In this document: positions 8,118 to 16,854 of the stretch, one piece after another
Position numbering within the stretch: the stretch's first letter is position 1
How the letters are laid out: each line of letters begins with the position of its first letter
NCBI RefSeq assembly: GCF_900116625.1
Contig: NZ_FPBE01000006.1
Coordinates: forward strand, 62,001 to 126,000
DNA: 64,000 nucleotides
Direction of reading: 5' to 3'
From: Idiomarina abyssalis
GTDB lineage: Bacteria > Pseudomonadota > Gammaproteobacteria > Enterobacterales > Alteromonadaceae
Program-made: the position numbers and the translations under genes
Notes under the pieces: generated by a model
The model's database searches: none
What the model was told of the DNA's origin: nothing
The model's input: only the letters and a program-made list of their open reading frames with translations

Positions 8118-9536
8118 CTAGAAAATAGAAATTGCGAAGAACTTCGTGAGCACCGTATTAATAAATACTGCTGCCAATATCAGTGGAATAAAGGTGCAAA
8201 TGGATAAACGCACGTATTTAGCCAGCAGCGTATTTGGGTACCCTGGGTTGCCTTCGGCAAGTTCAGCGTCCAGATTTTTGCGGCGCCAGTGGAAGCTGAC
8301 AAACAAGCAAATCAGCAGGCCATTCAGCGGCAAAATAGTGTCGTAGAAAACGTCATAAATAACATCAAAAACTGACTTTGGCGTGTCCGCATAGGAAGTA
8401 AACTCGGTAAATGCCGGAACAAAACCAAAGGAGGTGGCGGCAATAAGAGTTAAAACGGTAACGGCAATACCCATAAACAGCAGGGCTTTTTTACGGCTGA
8501 TCTTGGCTTGCTCAATAACCGCTGCGGTCGGAACTTCAAGAATTGAAACCAATGAAGTAATGGCTGCAATAAAGGTCAGAAGAAAGAAGACCGTCGCCGC
8601 AATACTCGCTCCTACATAACCGACAACGCCTTCAAGCGCGATGAAGATTTGCGGGAAAAACGAGAAGATCATGCTAACCGATGAGTCACTTAATGCGTCC
8701 GGGTCAGTATTTGGGTTGATGGCAAATATTGCCGGCAGTGTCATTAAACCTGCGGTAAAGGCTACGGCGGTATCTGTTAATGCGACCAGTTTACCTGAAG
8801 TAACAATGTCATCGCGACGGCTAAAGTAAGAGCCATAAGTAATTAAAATACCCATGCCCAGAGAAAGCGAGAAGAATGCCTGTGCTAAAGCGCCGTTTAT
8901 CACTGAACCGTCAATTTTTGAAAAGTCAGGGACTAAATAAAACTCCAGTCCGAGTACGGCGTTGTCTAGCGAAAGAACAAAGATAACCAGCAGAATAAGC
9001 ATAATGAACAAGGCTGGCATAAGGAATTTGGCCGCTTTTTCGATACCCTGGCGAACCCCTCCAATCAAAATAACGTTAATAATGATAGTGACGGCGACAA
9101 GAAAGCCAACAAAACCGTAGTCGTTAACGAATTGAGAAAAATACTCCGGGTTGGCAAGCATATCGAGGTTACCCATGATGGAATGCCACAGGTAACCAAA
9201 TATCCAGACAGTAATGACCATGTAGAAAACGGCAATCATGAATGGCGTAATCACCGCCAGTATGCCAGCAATGTGCCACCCTTTATTATTTGGCGATAAG
9301 GCCTTATAGGAGCCGAGAGGGCTTTTTTGTGCGCGACGGCCGAGACCCATTTCGGCAAGCATGACCGGTATACAGATGAAAGCAACGAACAAGGCATAGA
9401 TAATTAAAAATGCACCGCCACCGTTCTTGGTAGCCGCAACCGGGAAGCCAACCAGGTTGCCAATGCCGACAGCAGAACCTGCTGCCGCTAATATAAATCC
9501 AATCTTAGAGCTAAATTGATCGCGTTGTTCGCTCAT
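8118..9536 (-). CDS. Sodium-dependent amino acid transporter, NSS (SNF) family
   Basis: Inner-membrane sodium symporter of the LeuT fold; substrates in this family are usually amino acids, and which one cannot be told here. The 472 residues contain about 12 hydrophobic segments. The unwound TM1 signature AAAGSAVGIGNLVGFP lies at residues 13-28, followed by GGGAFL, and a glycine-rich SLGMGILITYGSY block marks TM6. Length matches bacterial MhsT-like members. An AAGG ribosome site precedes the ATG. It leads an apparent transcript with tmcA, an association with no obvious functional logic. Confidence 0.9.
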   Translation of the reverse strand: MSEQRDQFSSKIGFILAAAGSAVGIGNLVGFPVAATKNGGGAFLIIYALFVAFICIPVMLAEMGLGRRAQKSPLGSYKALSPNNKGWHIAGILAVITPFMIAVFYMVITVWIFGYLWHSIMGNLDMLANPEYFSQFVNDYGFVGFLVAVTIIINVILIGGVRQGIEKAAKFLMPALFIMLILLVIFVLSLDNAVLGLEFYLVPDFSKIDGSVINGALAQAFFSLSLGMGILITYGSYFSRRDDIVTSGKLVALTDTAVAFTAGLMTLPAIFAINPNTDPDALSDSSVSMIFSFFPQIFIALEGVVGYVGASIAATVFFLLTFIAAITSLVSILEVPTAAVIEQAKISRKKALLFMGIAVTVLTLIAATSFGFVPAFTEFTSYADTPKSVFDVIYDVFYDTILPLNGLLICLFVSFHWRRKNLDAELAEGNPGYPNTLLAKYVRLSICTFIPLILAAVFINTVLTKFFAISIF

Positions 9537-9786
9537 TCTGAACCTTCTTTTCTCGTTATTGTTTTAACGCCTTGTAAGCGCTGCCGTTCAGCAAATTTCA
9601 GCAATCCTAGCAAGGTGGCAATTTAACGGCAAGCAGCTAATCAGTGATTGTGCGGCAGAATGCGGGAAATTAGGTTTAAAAACAAAATTTATTTTAACAT
9701 CCATTACAATTGCAATATTGGAATTTGTTAAAAATAATATAACCTTTTTATAACTCAGTTTTAACACGCTGGTAAATACAGGGAAT
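9537..9786. other. AT-rich intergenic region between the NSS transporter and zapE
   Basis: 250 bases without a credible ORF. The left part must hold the minus-strand promoter of the transporter. The right part is very AT-rich and contains one arm of a 14-base inverted repeat whose other arm lies inside the zapE coding end. No standard hairpin plus U-tract is visible. Confidence 0.6.
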
Positions 9787-9828
9787 TTAGCTCTCTGGAA
9801 CAGATTGGCGTCTTTTTACCAGCGTGTT
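9763..9828 (-). repeat. 14-bp perfect inverted repeat spanning the zapE stop codon
   Basis: AACACGCTGGTAAA at 9763-9776 pairs with TTTACCAGCGTGTT at 9815-9828, separated by 38 bases that include the zapE stop. In the zapE message it could form a 14-bp stem with a large loop. Bases after the downstream arm are TTAAAACTG rather than a U-run, so it is not a textbook terminator; it may act as an RNA 3'-end stabiliser. Confidence 0.6.
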
Positions 9829-10908
9829 TCCTTTCATTGAGTTTCCCCACTGCTGCATTTCAAATAGACGAGAAACGCACCGTCTGAAAGGAAACTCCAG
9901 CTGCTTTGCCTGATACAACTTATCGATATCGGTTTCTGCGGTCAGTATTAGCAGGCACTTGTTGTCGTAGCATTCGTCAACCAAAGCGATAAAACGACGC
10001 GCTTCATTATCCAGTTTGCTGACGCTATTGGTTTGATGCTCACGTTGATAAGTTTCTTCAACGCCGTGTACCAGGTCTTTATCGGGCAGATAAGAAAATG
10101 TGGGCACACCATGCACCGCAATTGCACTATATTGAGCGGCTAACTCCATGTAGTCGCGTTGGCTTCTGGGGCCTGAGCAAAGTGCCATAAACTCAAAGCC
10201 AATGACGTTATTGTTTCGCCATAAAGAGTGAATTGACCGGTTCATAACCGAAACAGAGGAGCATCGGAGAGTTTCCCCAAACTGCTTTTCTGCGACCGAA
10301 CGCAACTGCTTTTGAGTCCCCTGTTTGAGGTAAAACGGCAGGTCTGTATTCTTAAGCCGCCGATAGTCGATGCCTAAGCCTAAATCCAGACATTCACATT
10401 CTTTATTCAGTAAGTCGATGGTAGGTTCAAAACGGTGACGTGCCAAACCACCTTTGTAAAGTTCTTTGGGCGGTGCGTTTGAAGTGGTTACCAAGGTAAC
10501 GCCGTTATTGAACAGAGCTTCCCATAACCTGGCCAGGATCATTGCATCACCAATGTCTTCGACAAAAAATTCGTCAAGACAGATAACCGAATATTGCTGC
10601 GCCCAGGAACTTGCAATGGCTTCCATAGGGTCGGCTTCGCCTTGTCTTTGGTTAAGGGCTGTATGAATTTTTGCCATAAAGTGGTGATAGTGCAGACGTA
10701 TGGCTTTGTCTTTCGGAAGGTATTGGTAAAACAAGTCCATTAAAAGCGTTTTCCCACGGCCTACAGGGCCAAACAGGTACAGGCTTTGTGGTTGATTACC
10801 TCGGGCAAGTGAGTCCAGTCGCTGTTGCAGTGCATTAACAGCACTGTGTTGGTGTTTATCGGACTGAAGTGACCCGGACTGAATACGCTGATGATAGATT
10901 TTCTGCAT
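9787..10908 (-). CDS. zapE: Cell division ATPase ZapE (AFG1-like)
   Basis: P-loop ATPase that interacts with FtsZ and is needed for division under some stress conditions in E. coli. With the ATG at 10908 the product is 373 residues, starting MQKIYHQRIQSG, as in the family. Walker A is GPVGRGKT near residues 46-53, Walker B is VICLDEFFVEDIGDA near 110-124, and TLVTTSNAPPKELY follows. The open frame extends 60 codons further upstream into cnoX, but that extension overlaps the cnoX terminator and lacks family similarity, so I reject it. No good Shine-Dalgarno is seen. Only 27 bases separate the start from the cnoX terminator T-run, so expression probably needs read-through or a promoter inside cnoX. 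Confidence 0.92.
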   Translation of the reverse strand: MQKIYHQRIQSGSLQSDKHQHSAVNALQQRLDSLARGNQPQSLYLFGPVGRGKTLLMDLFYQYLPKDKAIRLHYHHFMAKIHTALNQRQGEADPMEAIASSWAQQYSVICLDEFFVEDIGDAMILARLWEALFNNGVTLVTTSNAPPKELYKGGLARHRFEPTIDLLNKECECLDLGLGIDYRRLKNTDLPFYLKQGTQKQLRSVAEKQFGETLRCSSVSVMNRSIHSLWRNNNVIGFEFMALCSGPRSQRDYMELAAQYSAIAVHGVPTFSYLPDKDLVHGVEETYQREHQTNSVSKLDNEARRFIALVDECYDNKCLLILTAETDIDKLYQAKQLEFPFRRCVSRLFEMQQWGNSMKGNTLVKRRQSVPES

Positions 10909-10935
10909 GGAGTTATTATCACGAAAAGCCAGGAT

Positions 10936-10962
10936 AAAAAAAAGCCGGCTGAGGAAGCCGGC
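10936..10962 (-). terminator. Rho-independent terminator of cnoX
   Basis: Read on the minus strand: stem GCCGGCT (10962-10956) with AGCCGGC (10950-10944), a 5-base loop and then eight T residues (10943-10936). It lies 23 bases past the cnoX stop and directly before the zapE start. Confidence 0.85.
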
Positions 10963-10984
10963 CAAAGTTGCTAGTGAACAGCCA

Positions 10985-11836
10985 TTAATACATAGTGCTG
11001 TATAACTTCCTACGATAGGTCGCTGCCAGAGGATCACCATCCGGTAAGGAATTGATAATGTCGAGCGCGTATTTTTTCGCATCAGCAAAGTTCACATCTT
11101 TAGCTAACACGGTGAATACCAGCTCTAAGGCTTCTTCATCGCGGTGCGCTTCATGAAGTTTAAGAGCAAGCTGCAGCTTTAGAGATAAATCGTCGGGTTG
11201 CTTTTCGACCTGCTCCTGCAGAGCTCTCAGTTCCGGTGAGTCGGCGGCATCCTCGGCAAGTTCAAGTTTGCCTTTTATGCGCTGATAGTCGCCATCTTGT
11301 TCAACCATTGGAATTTTAGAGACCAGTTCTTTTGCCTGGTCGAGGCGGCCAGCATCAACGGCAGCTTCGGCCAGCAGTTTCAATGCCTGCATATTGCTGC
11401 TGTCGATATCGTAAGCTTGTTTCGCTAAGGTATAAGCTGTGTTTGCATCGCCTTCGCCCATTGCGGTTTGAGCTTGCTGAATCAAGTCGTCAGACGGACT
11501 GGGCAGGTGTTTATCCAGTATCTCACGAATTTCGCCTTCAGTTTTGACTCCGCCAAAACTGTCTACGGGCTGGCCATCTTTAAAAAAGGCGACTGTAGGC
11601 AGGCTTCGAATACCAAACTGCATTGCCAGCTCTTGCTGTTCATCACAGTTTATTTTGGCGAGGATAACCTGCTCACTGTATTGCGAGGCCAGCTTTTCCA
11701 GTACTGGCATGAGCTGTTTGCAGGGCTCGCACCAGTCTGCCCAAAAATCGATAATAATGAGTTTTTCTTTTGAACCTTCCAGTAGAACCTGCTGGAAGTT
11801 TTGCAAGTCAACGTTAACGATGTTGGATTCAGACAT
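10985..11836 (-). CDS. cnoX: Thioredoxin-TPR co-chaperone CnoX (YbbN)
   Basis: CnoX binds unfolding proteins under oxidative stress and passes them to GroEL or DnaK. From the ATG at 11836 the product is 283 residues: an N-terminal thioredoxin domain (about 1-110) with active site WADWCEPCKQ and the cis-proline region SLPTVAFF, then TPR-like helices to the end. E. coli CnoX has lost the first active-site cysteine, whereas this copy keeps CxxC and may therefore be redox-active. An in-frame ATG ten codons upstream gives a longer N-terminus with no family match, so I chose the internal start. It is followed by its own terminator and zapE. Confidence 0.88.
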   Translation of the reverse strand: MSESNIVNVDLQNFQQVLLEGSKEKLIIIDFWADWCEPCKQLMPVLEKLASQYSEQVILAKINCDEQQELAMQFGIRSLPTVAFFKDGQPVDSFGGVKTEGEIREILDKHLPSPSDDLIQQAQTAMGEGDANTAYTLAKQAYDIDSSNMQALKLLAEAAVDAGRLDQAKELVSKIPMVEQDGDYQRIKGKLELAEDAADSPELRALQEQVEKQPDDLSLKLQLALKLHEAHRDEEALELVFTVLAKDVNFADAKKYALDIINSLPDGDPLAATYRRKLYSTMY

Positions 11837-11918
11837 TAGCAGCGCACGCTCCTGTAGATATTTCATTTCACTAAACTGTTACTAGTGATATGCAGACGCG
11901 CCCGCTGAATTTCAATGC

Positions 11919-13292
11919 CTAGGGACTAAACCAGGATAAGATTTTGTCCTTAAACTTGCTGTAAGGCGGGTAGCGCAAGGCAACATCAAACCGAAAACTG
12001 CGCTTCATAACGGGCTTTAAATGGCTGAATGTGTCGAACCCAAACTTACCATGGTAGCGACCCATGCCACTGCGACCAACACCGCCAAATGGCAGTTTGT
12101 CGTTAAGCATAAACATGAGCGTATCGTTGTAGCACACGTTTCCGGCAGAAACTTTCTCGGTAAATAAAGAGAGTAGCCGTTGAGTGTTGCTAAAGACATA
12201 AAGCGCAAGCGGTTTAGGATGGCGATGGATTGTCTCAATCGCATCGGCTGCTGATTTAATGGTAATAACAGGAAGTATTGGGCCAAAAATTTCTTCCTGC
12301 ATGAGGGCACTGTTTTCTTTAACGCCATCGACTATGGTTGGTGCGATATAACGCTCCGCTTTATCAAAGTCGCCTCCAATAACGATGTTTTCCTGATCCA
12401 GCATTTGCGTGAGACGCTGCCAATGTCCCTGATGAATAATTCTGCCGTAACAGTCACTGTTCTGCGGGTCATCGCCGTAAAAGTTAACCAGTTCCTGACG
12501 CATAGCGCTAATGAGTTGTTCTTTTACGCTGTCTTCGACCAGTACGTAGTCAGGTGCAATACAGGTTTGACCGGCATTTAGGAATTTACCCCAGACAATG
12601 CGTCGGGCTGCTACCTGAATAGGTGCGTCGGCTAAAACTACCGCGGGACTTTTGCCGCCAAGCTCAAGTGTGACGGGCGTTAAATTTTCAGCTGCGGCTG
12701 CCATAATTGATTTAGCGGCATGTTCACCACCGGTATAGAAAATGTGGTCAAAAGGCAATGTTGTCAGCTGTTGCGACTCGGTTGCCGCTCCGGTCACAAT
12801 TTTTATGGCGGAGTTATCCAGGTAGTCGGGGAGCTGTCGGGACAGTAAATCCGCCGTTGCAGATGCATGCTCGGATGGTTTTATTAACGCGCAATTACCC
12901 GCGGCAATAGCCGCCACTAAAGGTGCTAAAAGCAATTGCAAAGGGTAGTTCCAGGCCCCTAAAATTAATACGGTACCTAAAGGCTCCGGGACTAACTGAC
13001 TTTTAGCAGGCCAGGCGAGTAATGGGTTGCCGACTTTACGGGCTTTGCTCCATTTCGGTAAGGCTTTTATCGTGTGTTTAATATCGTTTTGCAGGAACTG
13101 CAATTCAGTTAAGCGTGCTTCACTCGGATGTTTGTTCAGATCGCTTTTTAATGCTTCCAGTAAAGGCTTTTCATTTTCATCCAGGAAGCGTTTCAGTTGT
13201 TTTAGTTGATTTAAACGCCATGACAGCGGACGGGTAAGTCCGCTGTCGAAATGGCTTTTCAGCTGTTTAAGTGTGCTTTCGAATGGGTTCAT
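11919..13292 (-). CDS. NAD(P)-dependent aldehyde dehydrogenase, class 3-like
   Basis: Oxidises an aldehyde, possibly fatty or aromatic, to the acid. The 457-residue length, lacking the N-terminal extension of class 1/2 enzymes, fits the ALDH3 / coniferyl-aldehyde group. Visible motifs are ILGAWNYPLQL (cofactor site, near 110-120), LELGGKSPAVV (catalytic Glu, near 209-219), NAGQTCIAPDYVLV (catalytic Cys, near 240-253) and EEIFGPILPV. The start overlaps the gabD stop by four bases (ATGA), so the genes are coupled. The true substrate is unknown; joint expression with gabD suggests a shared aldehyde detoxification or amine catabolism role. Confidence 0.9.
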   Translation of the reverse strand: MNPFESTLKQLKSHFDSGLTRPLSWRLNQLKQLKRFLDENEKPLLEALKSDLNKHPSEARLTELQFLQNDIKHTIKALPKWSKARKVGNPLLAWPAKSQLVPEPLGTVLILGAWNYPLQLLLAPLVAAIAAGNCALIKPSEHASATADLLSRQLPDYLDNSAIKIVTGAATESQQLTTLPFDHIFYTGGEHAAKSIMAAAAENLTPVTLELGGKSPAVVLADAPIQVAARRIVWGKFLNAGQTCIAPDYVLVEDSVKEQLISAMRQELVNFYGDDPQNSDCYGRIIHQGHWQRLTQMLDQENIVIGGDFDKAERYIAPTIVDGVKENSALMQEEIFGPILPVITIKSAADAIETIHRHPKPLALYVFSNTQRLLSLFTEKVSAGNVCYNDTLMFMLNDKLPFGGVGRSGMGRYHGKFGFDTFSHLKPVMKRSFRFDVALRYPPYSKFKDKILSWFSP

Positions 13293-14746
13293 CCAAGTCC
13301 GCCAAGAGTCACTGTTTTTAACTCAAGGTATTCGTCAATACCATATTTAGAACCTTCACGACCAACGCCGGACTCTTTAATGCCGCCAAACGGATTGTAG
13401 GCGTGTGAGATTCCACCCGTGTTAACTCCGACCATGCCGTATTCAAGCGCGTCGCTGACGCGGAAGATACGAGCTGTGTCTTTTGCTGCAAAGTAAGACG
13501 CCAGACCAAAAGGTGTGTTATTCGCTTTCTCGATACCTTCTTCTTCGCTTTCAAAGGTATTGATAGCCACCACCGGGCCAAAGATCTCTTCTTCACTTAT
13601 GTCCATGTCGTCTGTGACGCCAGTTAATACCGTCGGAGCGTAGAATAAATCGCCGAGTTCGGTCATTACTGAACCGCCGGTTTCTATGGTTGCACCATCA
13701 GACTTGGCCGACAATACCAGCCGCTGAACCTTATCAACTGCATCCTGATCGATAAGTGGACCTAAGTCGACGCCTTCTTCAGTTCCCGGCCCCACTTTCA
13801 GACCTTTTACCTTGCTGACAACAGCATCTGTAAACTTCTCGGCGACAGATTCTTGTACCAGTATTCTATTGGCCGATACGCAGGTTTGCCCGCCGTTACG
13901 GAATTTGCAGGCAATGAGCTGCTCAGCTGCTTGTTCAATATCGGCGTCATCAAAGACGATGAAAGGGGCATTACCTCCAAGCTCTAATGACAGTTTGGTT
14001 ACGTGCTCTGAACATTGTTGCATTAAAATTTTGCCAACCCCGGTTGAGCCGGTAAATGACAACTTGCGAACCTTAGGAGAGGTAGCCAAACGTTTGCCGA
14101 CTGTTTTTGCGTCGCTGGTTGGAATGATATTAATGACACCATCGGGAATACCAACTTCACTGGCTAGCTGTGCCAGGGCTAAACTGGATAAAGGCGTTAG
14201 CTGGGGCGGCTTAACTACGATAGTGCAGCCTGCTGCCAATGCCGGTGCTATTTTGCGAGTGATCATGGCATTCGGGAAGTTCCATGGAGTAATGGCCGCA
14301 CAGACACCCACTGGCTCTTTAGTTACCATGACGCGCTTACTGCTGTCAGCATTAGGCAATATATCGCCATCGATGCGTTCAGCCTCACCGGCAAACCAAT
14401 CGACAAAGCTGGCGCCGTATTCTACCTCACCAACGGCTTCGGCGACGGGCTTACCTTGCTCAGCACTCATTAATTCGCCCAGTGCTTGCTTGTTTTCCAT
14501 CATGGCTTCGTACCATTTACGCAGAAGAACTGCACGCTCGCGAGCGGTTTTCTTACGCCAGCTTTTCAAAGCCGTTTCAGCAACATTGATAGCGCGTTGC
14601 GTTAGATCCTCGTCGGCGTCAGCAACTTCGGCTAACACGTCGCCGGTTGCCGGGTTGGTAACTGAGAAACGTTTGTCTGTAGGAACCCAGTGACCTTCGA
14701 TAAAGCAATCTTTCTTAGTCAACGATGACATAGAATGTGCTGACAT
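13289..14746 (-). CDS. gabD: NAD(P)-dependent succinate-semialdehyde dehydrogenase
   Basis: Oxidises succinate semialdehyde to succinate, the last step of the GABA shunt. I place the start at 14746 because GGAGG sits five bases upstream; the 111-codon longer frame lacks family similarity. The 485 residues match the usual length. Motifs: ITPWNFPNAMI (cofactor), LSFTGSTGVGK, LELGGNAPFIVFDD (catalytic Glu) and NGGQTCVSANRILV (catalytic Cys), then EEIFGPVVAI. No GABA aminotransferase is adjacent, so glutarate-semialdehyde or related use is possible. It is first in a two-gene operon with the class 3-like dehydrogenase and divergent from deaD. Confidence 0.9.
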   Translation of the reverse strand: MSAHSMSSLTKKDCFIEGHWVPTDKRFSVTNPATGDVLAEVADADEDLTQRAINVAETALKSWRKKTARERAVLLRKWYEAMMENKQALGELMSAEQGKPVAEAVGEVEYGASFVDWFAGEAERIDGDILPNADSSKRVMVTKEPVGVCAAITPWNFPNAMITRKIAPALAAGCTIVVKPPQLTPLSSLALAQLASEVGIPDGVINIIPTSDAKTVGKRLATSPKVRKLSFTGSTGVGKILMQQCSEHVTKLSLELGGNAPFIVFDDADIEQAAEQLIACKFRNGGQTCVSANRILVQESVAEKFTDAVVSKVKGLKVGPGTEEGVDLGPLIDQDAVDKVQRLVLSAKSDGATIETGGSVMTELGDLFYAPTVLTGVTDDMDISEEEIFGPVVAINTFESEEEGIEKANNTPFGLASYFAAKDTARIFRVSDALEYGMVGVNTGGISHAYNPFGGIKESGVGREGSKYGIDEYLELKTVTLGGLG

Positions 14747-15075
14747 AGTGCCTCCAAATTTGAAAAAACTCTCTAATAATGTAGGCAATATAAAGAGAAA
14801 TGGTTCAACTTTTTCGATGATTTTGACAGAAATTGATGTGTTTGGTGAAAAAAAGCTCAAATACATTGCGTTCCTGGTAAAAAAACGTATAATCCGCCGT
14901 TCCTCAAGGAACACCGCATAACTGATGAGGCAGCGGTCACCCTTGATTCGTGGGGTTGCAGCGCCTGATTCCAGTCCAGACAGTTTAGAGACTGAATACT
15001 GATTCCTGTTGCCGGGCCATAACCCCTTTTTTGTTGTGTTTGCCAATGGGCAAACGGGAATAAAGTGAGACAAAT
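14747..15075. other. Divergent regulatory region gabD / deaD, including the deaD leader
   Basis: 329 bases without an established gene. The left part holds the GGAGG site and presumably the promoter of gabD. The right part holds a strong promoter reading toward deaD (14866-14893) and a leader of about 175-180 nt. The leader shows several possible stems: CAGTC 14972-14976 with GACTG 14990-14994, and GTTTGCC 15038-15044 with GGCAAAC 15049-15055. It also has an 8-base direct repeat CTGATTCC (14965-14972, 14999-15006) and a possible 25-codon ORF. Confidence 0.65.
14866..14893 (+). promoter_or_regulatory. Sigma-70 promoter of deaD
   Basis: A -35 element TTGCGT (14866-14871), a 16-base spacer and a perfect -10 TATAAT (14888-14893). 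The expected RNA start is near 14900, leaving a leader of about 175 nt before the deaD ATG. A long leader is also known for the cold-induced E. coli deaD/csdA gene. Confidence 0.75.
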
Positions 15076-16854
15076 ATGTCAAATACCCAAACGGGCGTGT
15101 CGTTTAACGACATGGCCTTACCTAGTGCTGTGCTTGAACAATTAAACGCAATGCAGTTTTTAACCCCTACTCCTATACAGCTGCAGGCTATTCCTGCGTT
15201 GCTTGAAGGTCAGGATGTATTGGGTGAAGCCCAGACAGGTACAGGTAAAACTGCCGCTTTTGGTCTACCAGCGTTGGCAAAAATAGACGCATCAGTTAAG
15301 CAAACTCAGGTATTAGTAGTAACACCAACTCGTGAGCTGGCTATTCAGGTTGCTGAAGCGCTTGAAGGCTTTGCTGCAAAAATGCGTGGTGTTGGCGTCG
15401 CAACGGTATACGGTGGAGCGCCATTTGGACCGCAGGTCAAAGCTCTGAAGCAGGGCACCGCTATTGTTGTTGGTACCCCGGGTCGTCTTATCGACTTACT
15501 GAATAAAAACGTTCTGCAGCTGGACGGTTTGAAAGTTGGTGTTCTGGATGAAGCTGATGAAATGCTTAATATGGGTTTCATTGAAGACATCGAAACCATT
15601 TTAAAAGCTGTACCGAATACGGCGCAACGCGCATTATTCTCAGCAACTATGCCAAATGCAATTCGTAAACTGGCAAAAACTTTCCTGAAAGATCCGCTGA
15701 ACATTCAGATTGAAGCTATTGCTCGCGAGAAGGCGACCATTAAGCAGAAAGCCTGGAAAGTTCAGGGCATGACTAAAATGACTGCTCTGACTCGGTTGTT
15801 AGAAGTGACTCCGTATCAGCGCGCATTGATATTCGTACGTACCCGTCAGGATACAATGGACGTGGCTGAATTATTGCAACGCAACGGCTTTAAAGCGGCG
15901 CCATTAAGCGGTGATTTGAACCAGGCTCAGCGTGAGCAGACCGTCAGTCAGTTACGTAGTGGACATATCGAAATTCTGGTAGGAACCGACGTTGTTGCTC
16001 GTGGCTTAGATGTTCCTGAAATTACGCACGTGATTAACTATGACCTGCCAAGCGACACTGAATCTTATGTTCACCGTATTGGACGTACTGGTCGTGCGGG
16101 CCGTACAGGTGAAGCGATTTTGTTCTTCCGTGCAAAAGAACGTCATTTGTTGCGTCACTATGAGCGCTTAACCAACGCTCCGGTTGAGTTCTTTGAAGTA
16201 CCAAACGCTAACGAACTGAGCAAGTATCGTCAGCAACAGTTACTAGAAAAGCTACAAGCGTCTTTGGCTCCTGAAACTGCAAGTGCTGATAAGCCTAAAC
16301 TTGAAAAGCTGTTAGGACAGTGGCTGGAACAGTCTGAATTGAGTGCTGAAGAAATTGCATTAGCTCTTCTGGCTCAACAGAACGAGCAGCGCCCATTGTT
16401 CCTGAAAGAAGACCGTCCGGTGCGCGAAATGCGCAGTGAACGTTCAGGTCGCAATGAGCGCAGTGACCGTGGTGATAAACGCAAACCTCGTGCAGAGCGT
16501 GCGACAAGTCGTGCAGCAGATGTGGATTTTGAAACTTACAAAATTCAGGTTGGCCGCGAACATGGTGCTCGCCCTGGCGACATCGTTGGTGCTATTGCTA
16601 ACGAAGCTTCAATGGACAGCAAGTACATTGGTCAAATTCAGTTGTTTGATAATCATTCATTAGTGCAGCTACCTAAGGGGATGCCTAAAGATATTATGCA
16701 TGTACTGAAAAAAGCCCGTGTGCGTCAGCAGCCAATGGGTCTTGAGTTAAGCGATGAGCAAGTAAAACGTGCGCCACGCCCACCGCGTGACCGTGATGCT
16801 CGCGGCGGACCTAAGCGCAACTCCGGTAAGGGTGCTGCGCGCCGCTTTAATTAA
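15076..16854 (+). CDS. deaD: DEAD-box ATP-dependent RNA helicase DeaD (CsdA)
   Basis: RNA helicase acting in 50S ribosome assembly and mRNA turnover, especially in the cold. The 592 residues contain every helicase motif: Q-motif LTPTPIQLQAIP near 27-38, Walker A AQTGTGKT near 51-58, DEAD in VLDEADEML near 157-165, SATMP near 188-192, and the C-terminal RecA domain ending HRIGRTGRAGR near 331-341. After a linker comes a DbpA-type RNA-binding domain (about 485-560; VGREHGARPGDIVGAIANEA) and an Arg/Gly/Pro-rich tail. This architecture fits CsdA rather than RhlE or SrmB. The end overlaps the converging lipocalin gene by four bases. Confidence 0.95.
   Translation: MSNTQTGVSFNDMALPSAVLEQLNAMQFLTPTPIQLQAIPALLEGQDVLGEAQTGTGKTAAFGLPALAKIDASVKQTQVLVVTPTRELAIQVAEALEGFAAKMRGVGVATVYGGAPFGPQVKALKQGTAIVVGTPGRLIDLLNKNVLQLDGLKVGVLDEADEMLNMGFIEDIETILKAVPNTAQRALFSATMPNAIRKLAKTFLKDPLNIQIEAIAREKATIKQKAWKVQGMTKMTALTRLLEVTPYQRALIFVRTRQDTMDVAELLQRNGFKAAPLSGDLNQAQREQTVSQLRSGHIEILVGTDVVARGLDVPEITHVINYDLPSDTESYVHRIGRTGRAGRTGEAILFFRAKERHLLRHYERLTNAPVEFFEVPNANELSKYRQQQLLEKLQASLAPETASADKPKLEKLLGQWLEQSELSAEEIALALLAQQNEQRPLFLKEDRPVREMRSERSGRNERSDRGDKRKPRAERATSRAADVDFETYKIQVGREHGARPGDIVGAIANEASMDSKYIGQIQLFDNHSLVQLPKGMPKDIMHVLKKARVRQQPMGLELSDEQVKRAPRPPRDRDARGGPKRNSGKGAARRFN

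Noticed and set aside
9537-9786. Possible small RNA or missing gene in the AT-rich gap
   Set aside because: No promoter-terminator pair or ORF with a ribosome site could be supported.
13812-14693. 293-codon plus-strand open frame opposite gabD
   Set aside because: It is the antisense shadow of a well-conserved dehydrogenase, without family features or a ribosome site.
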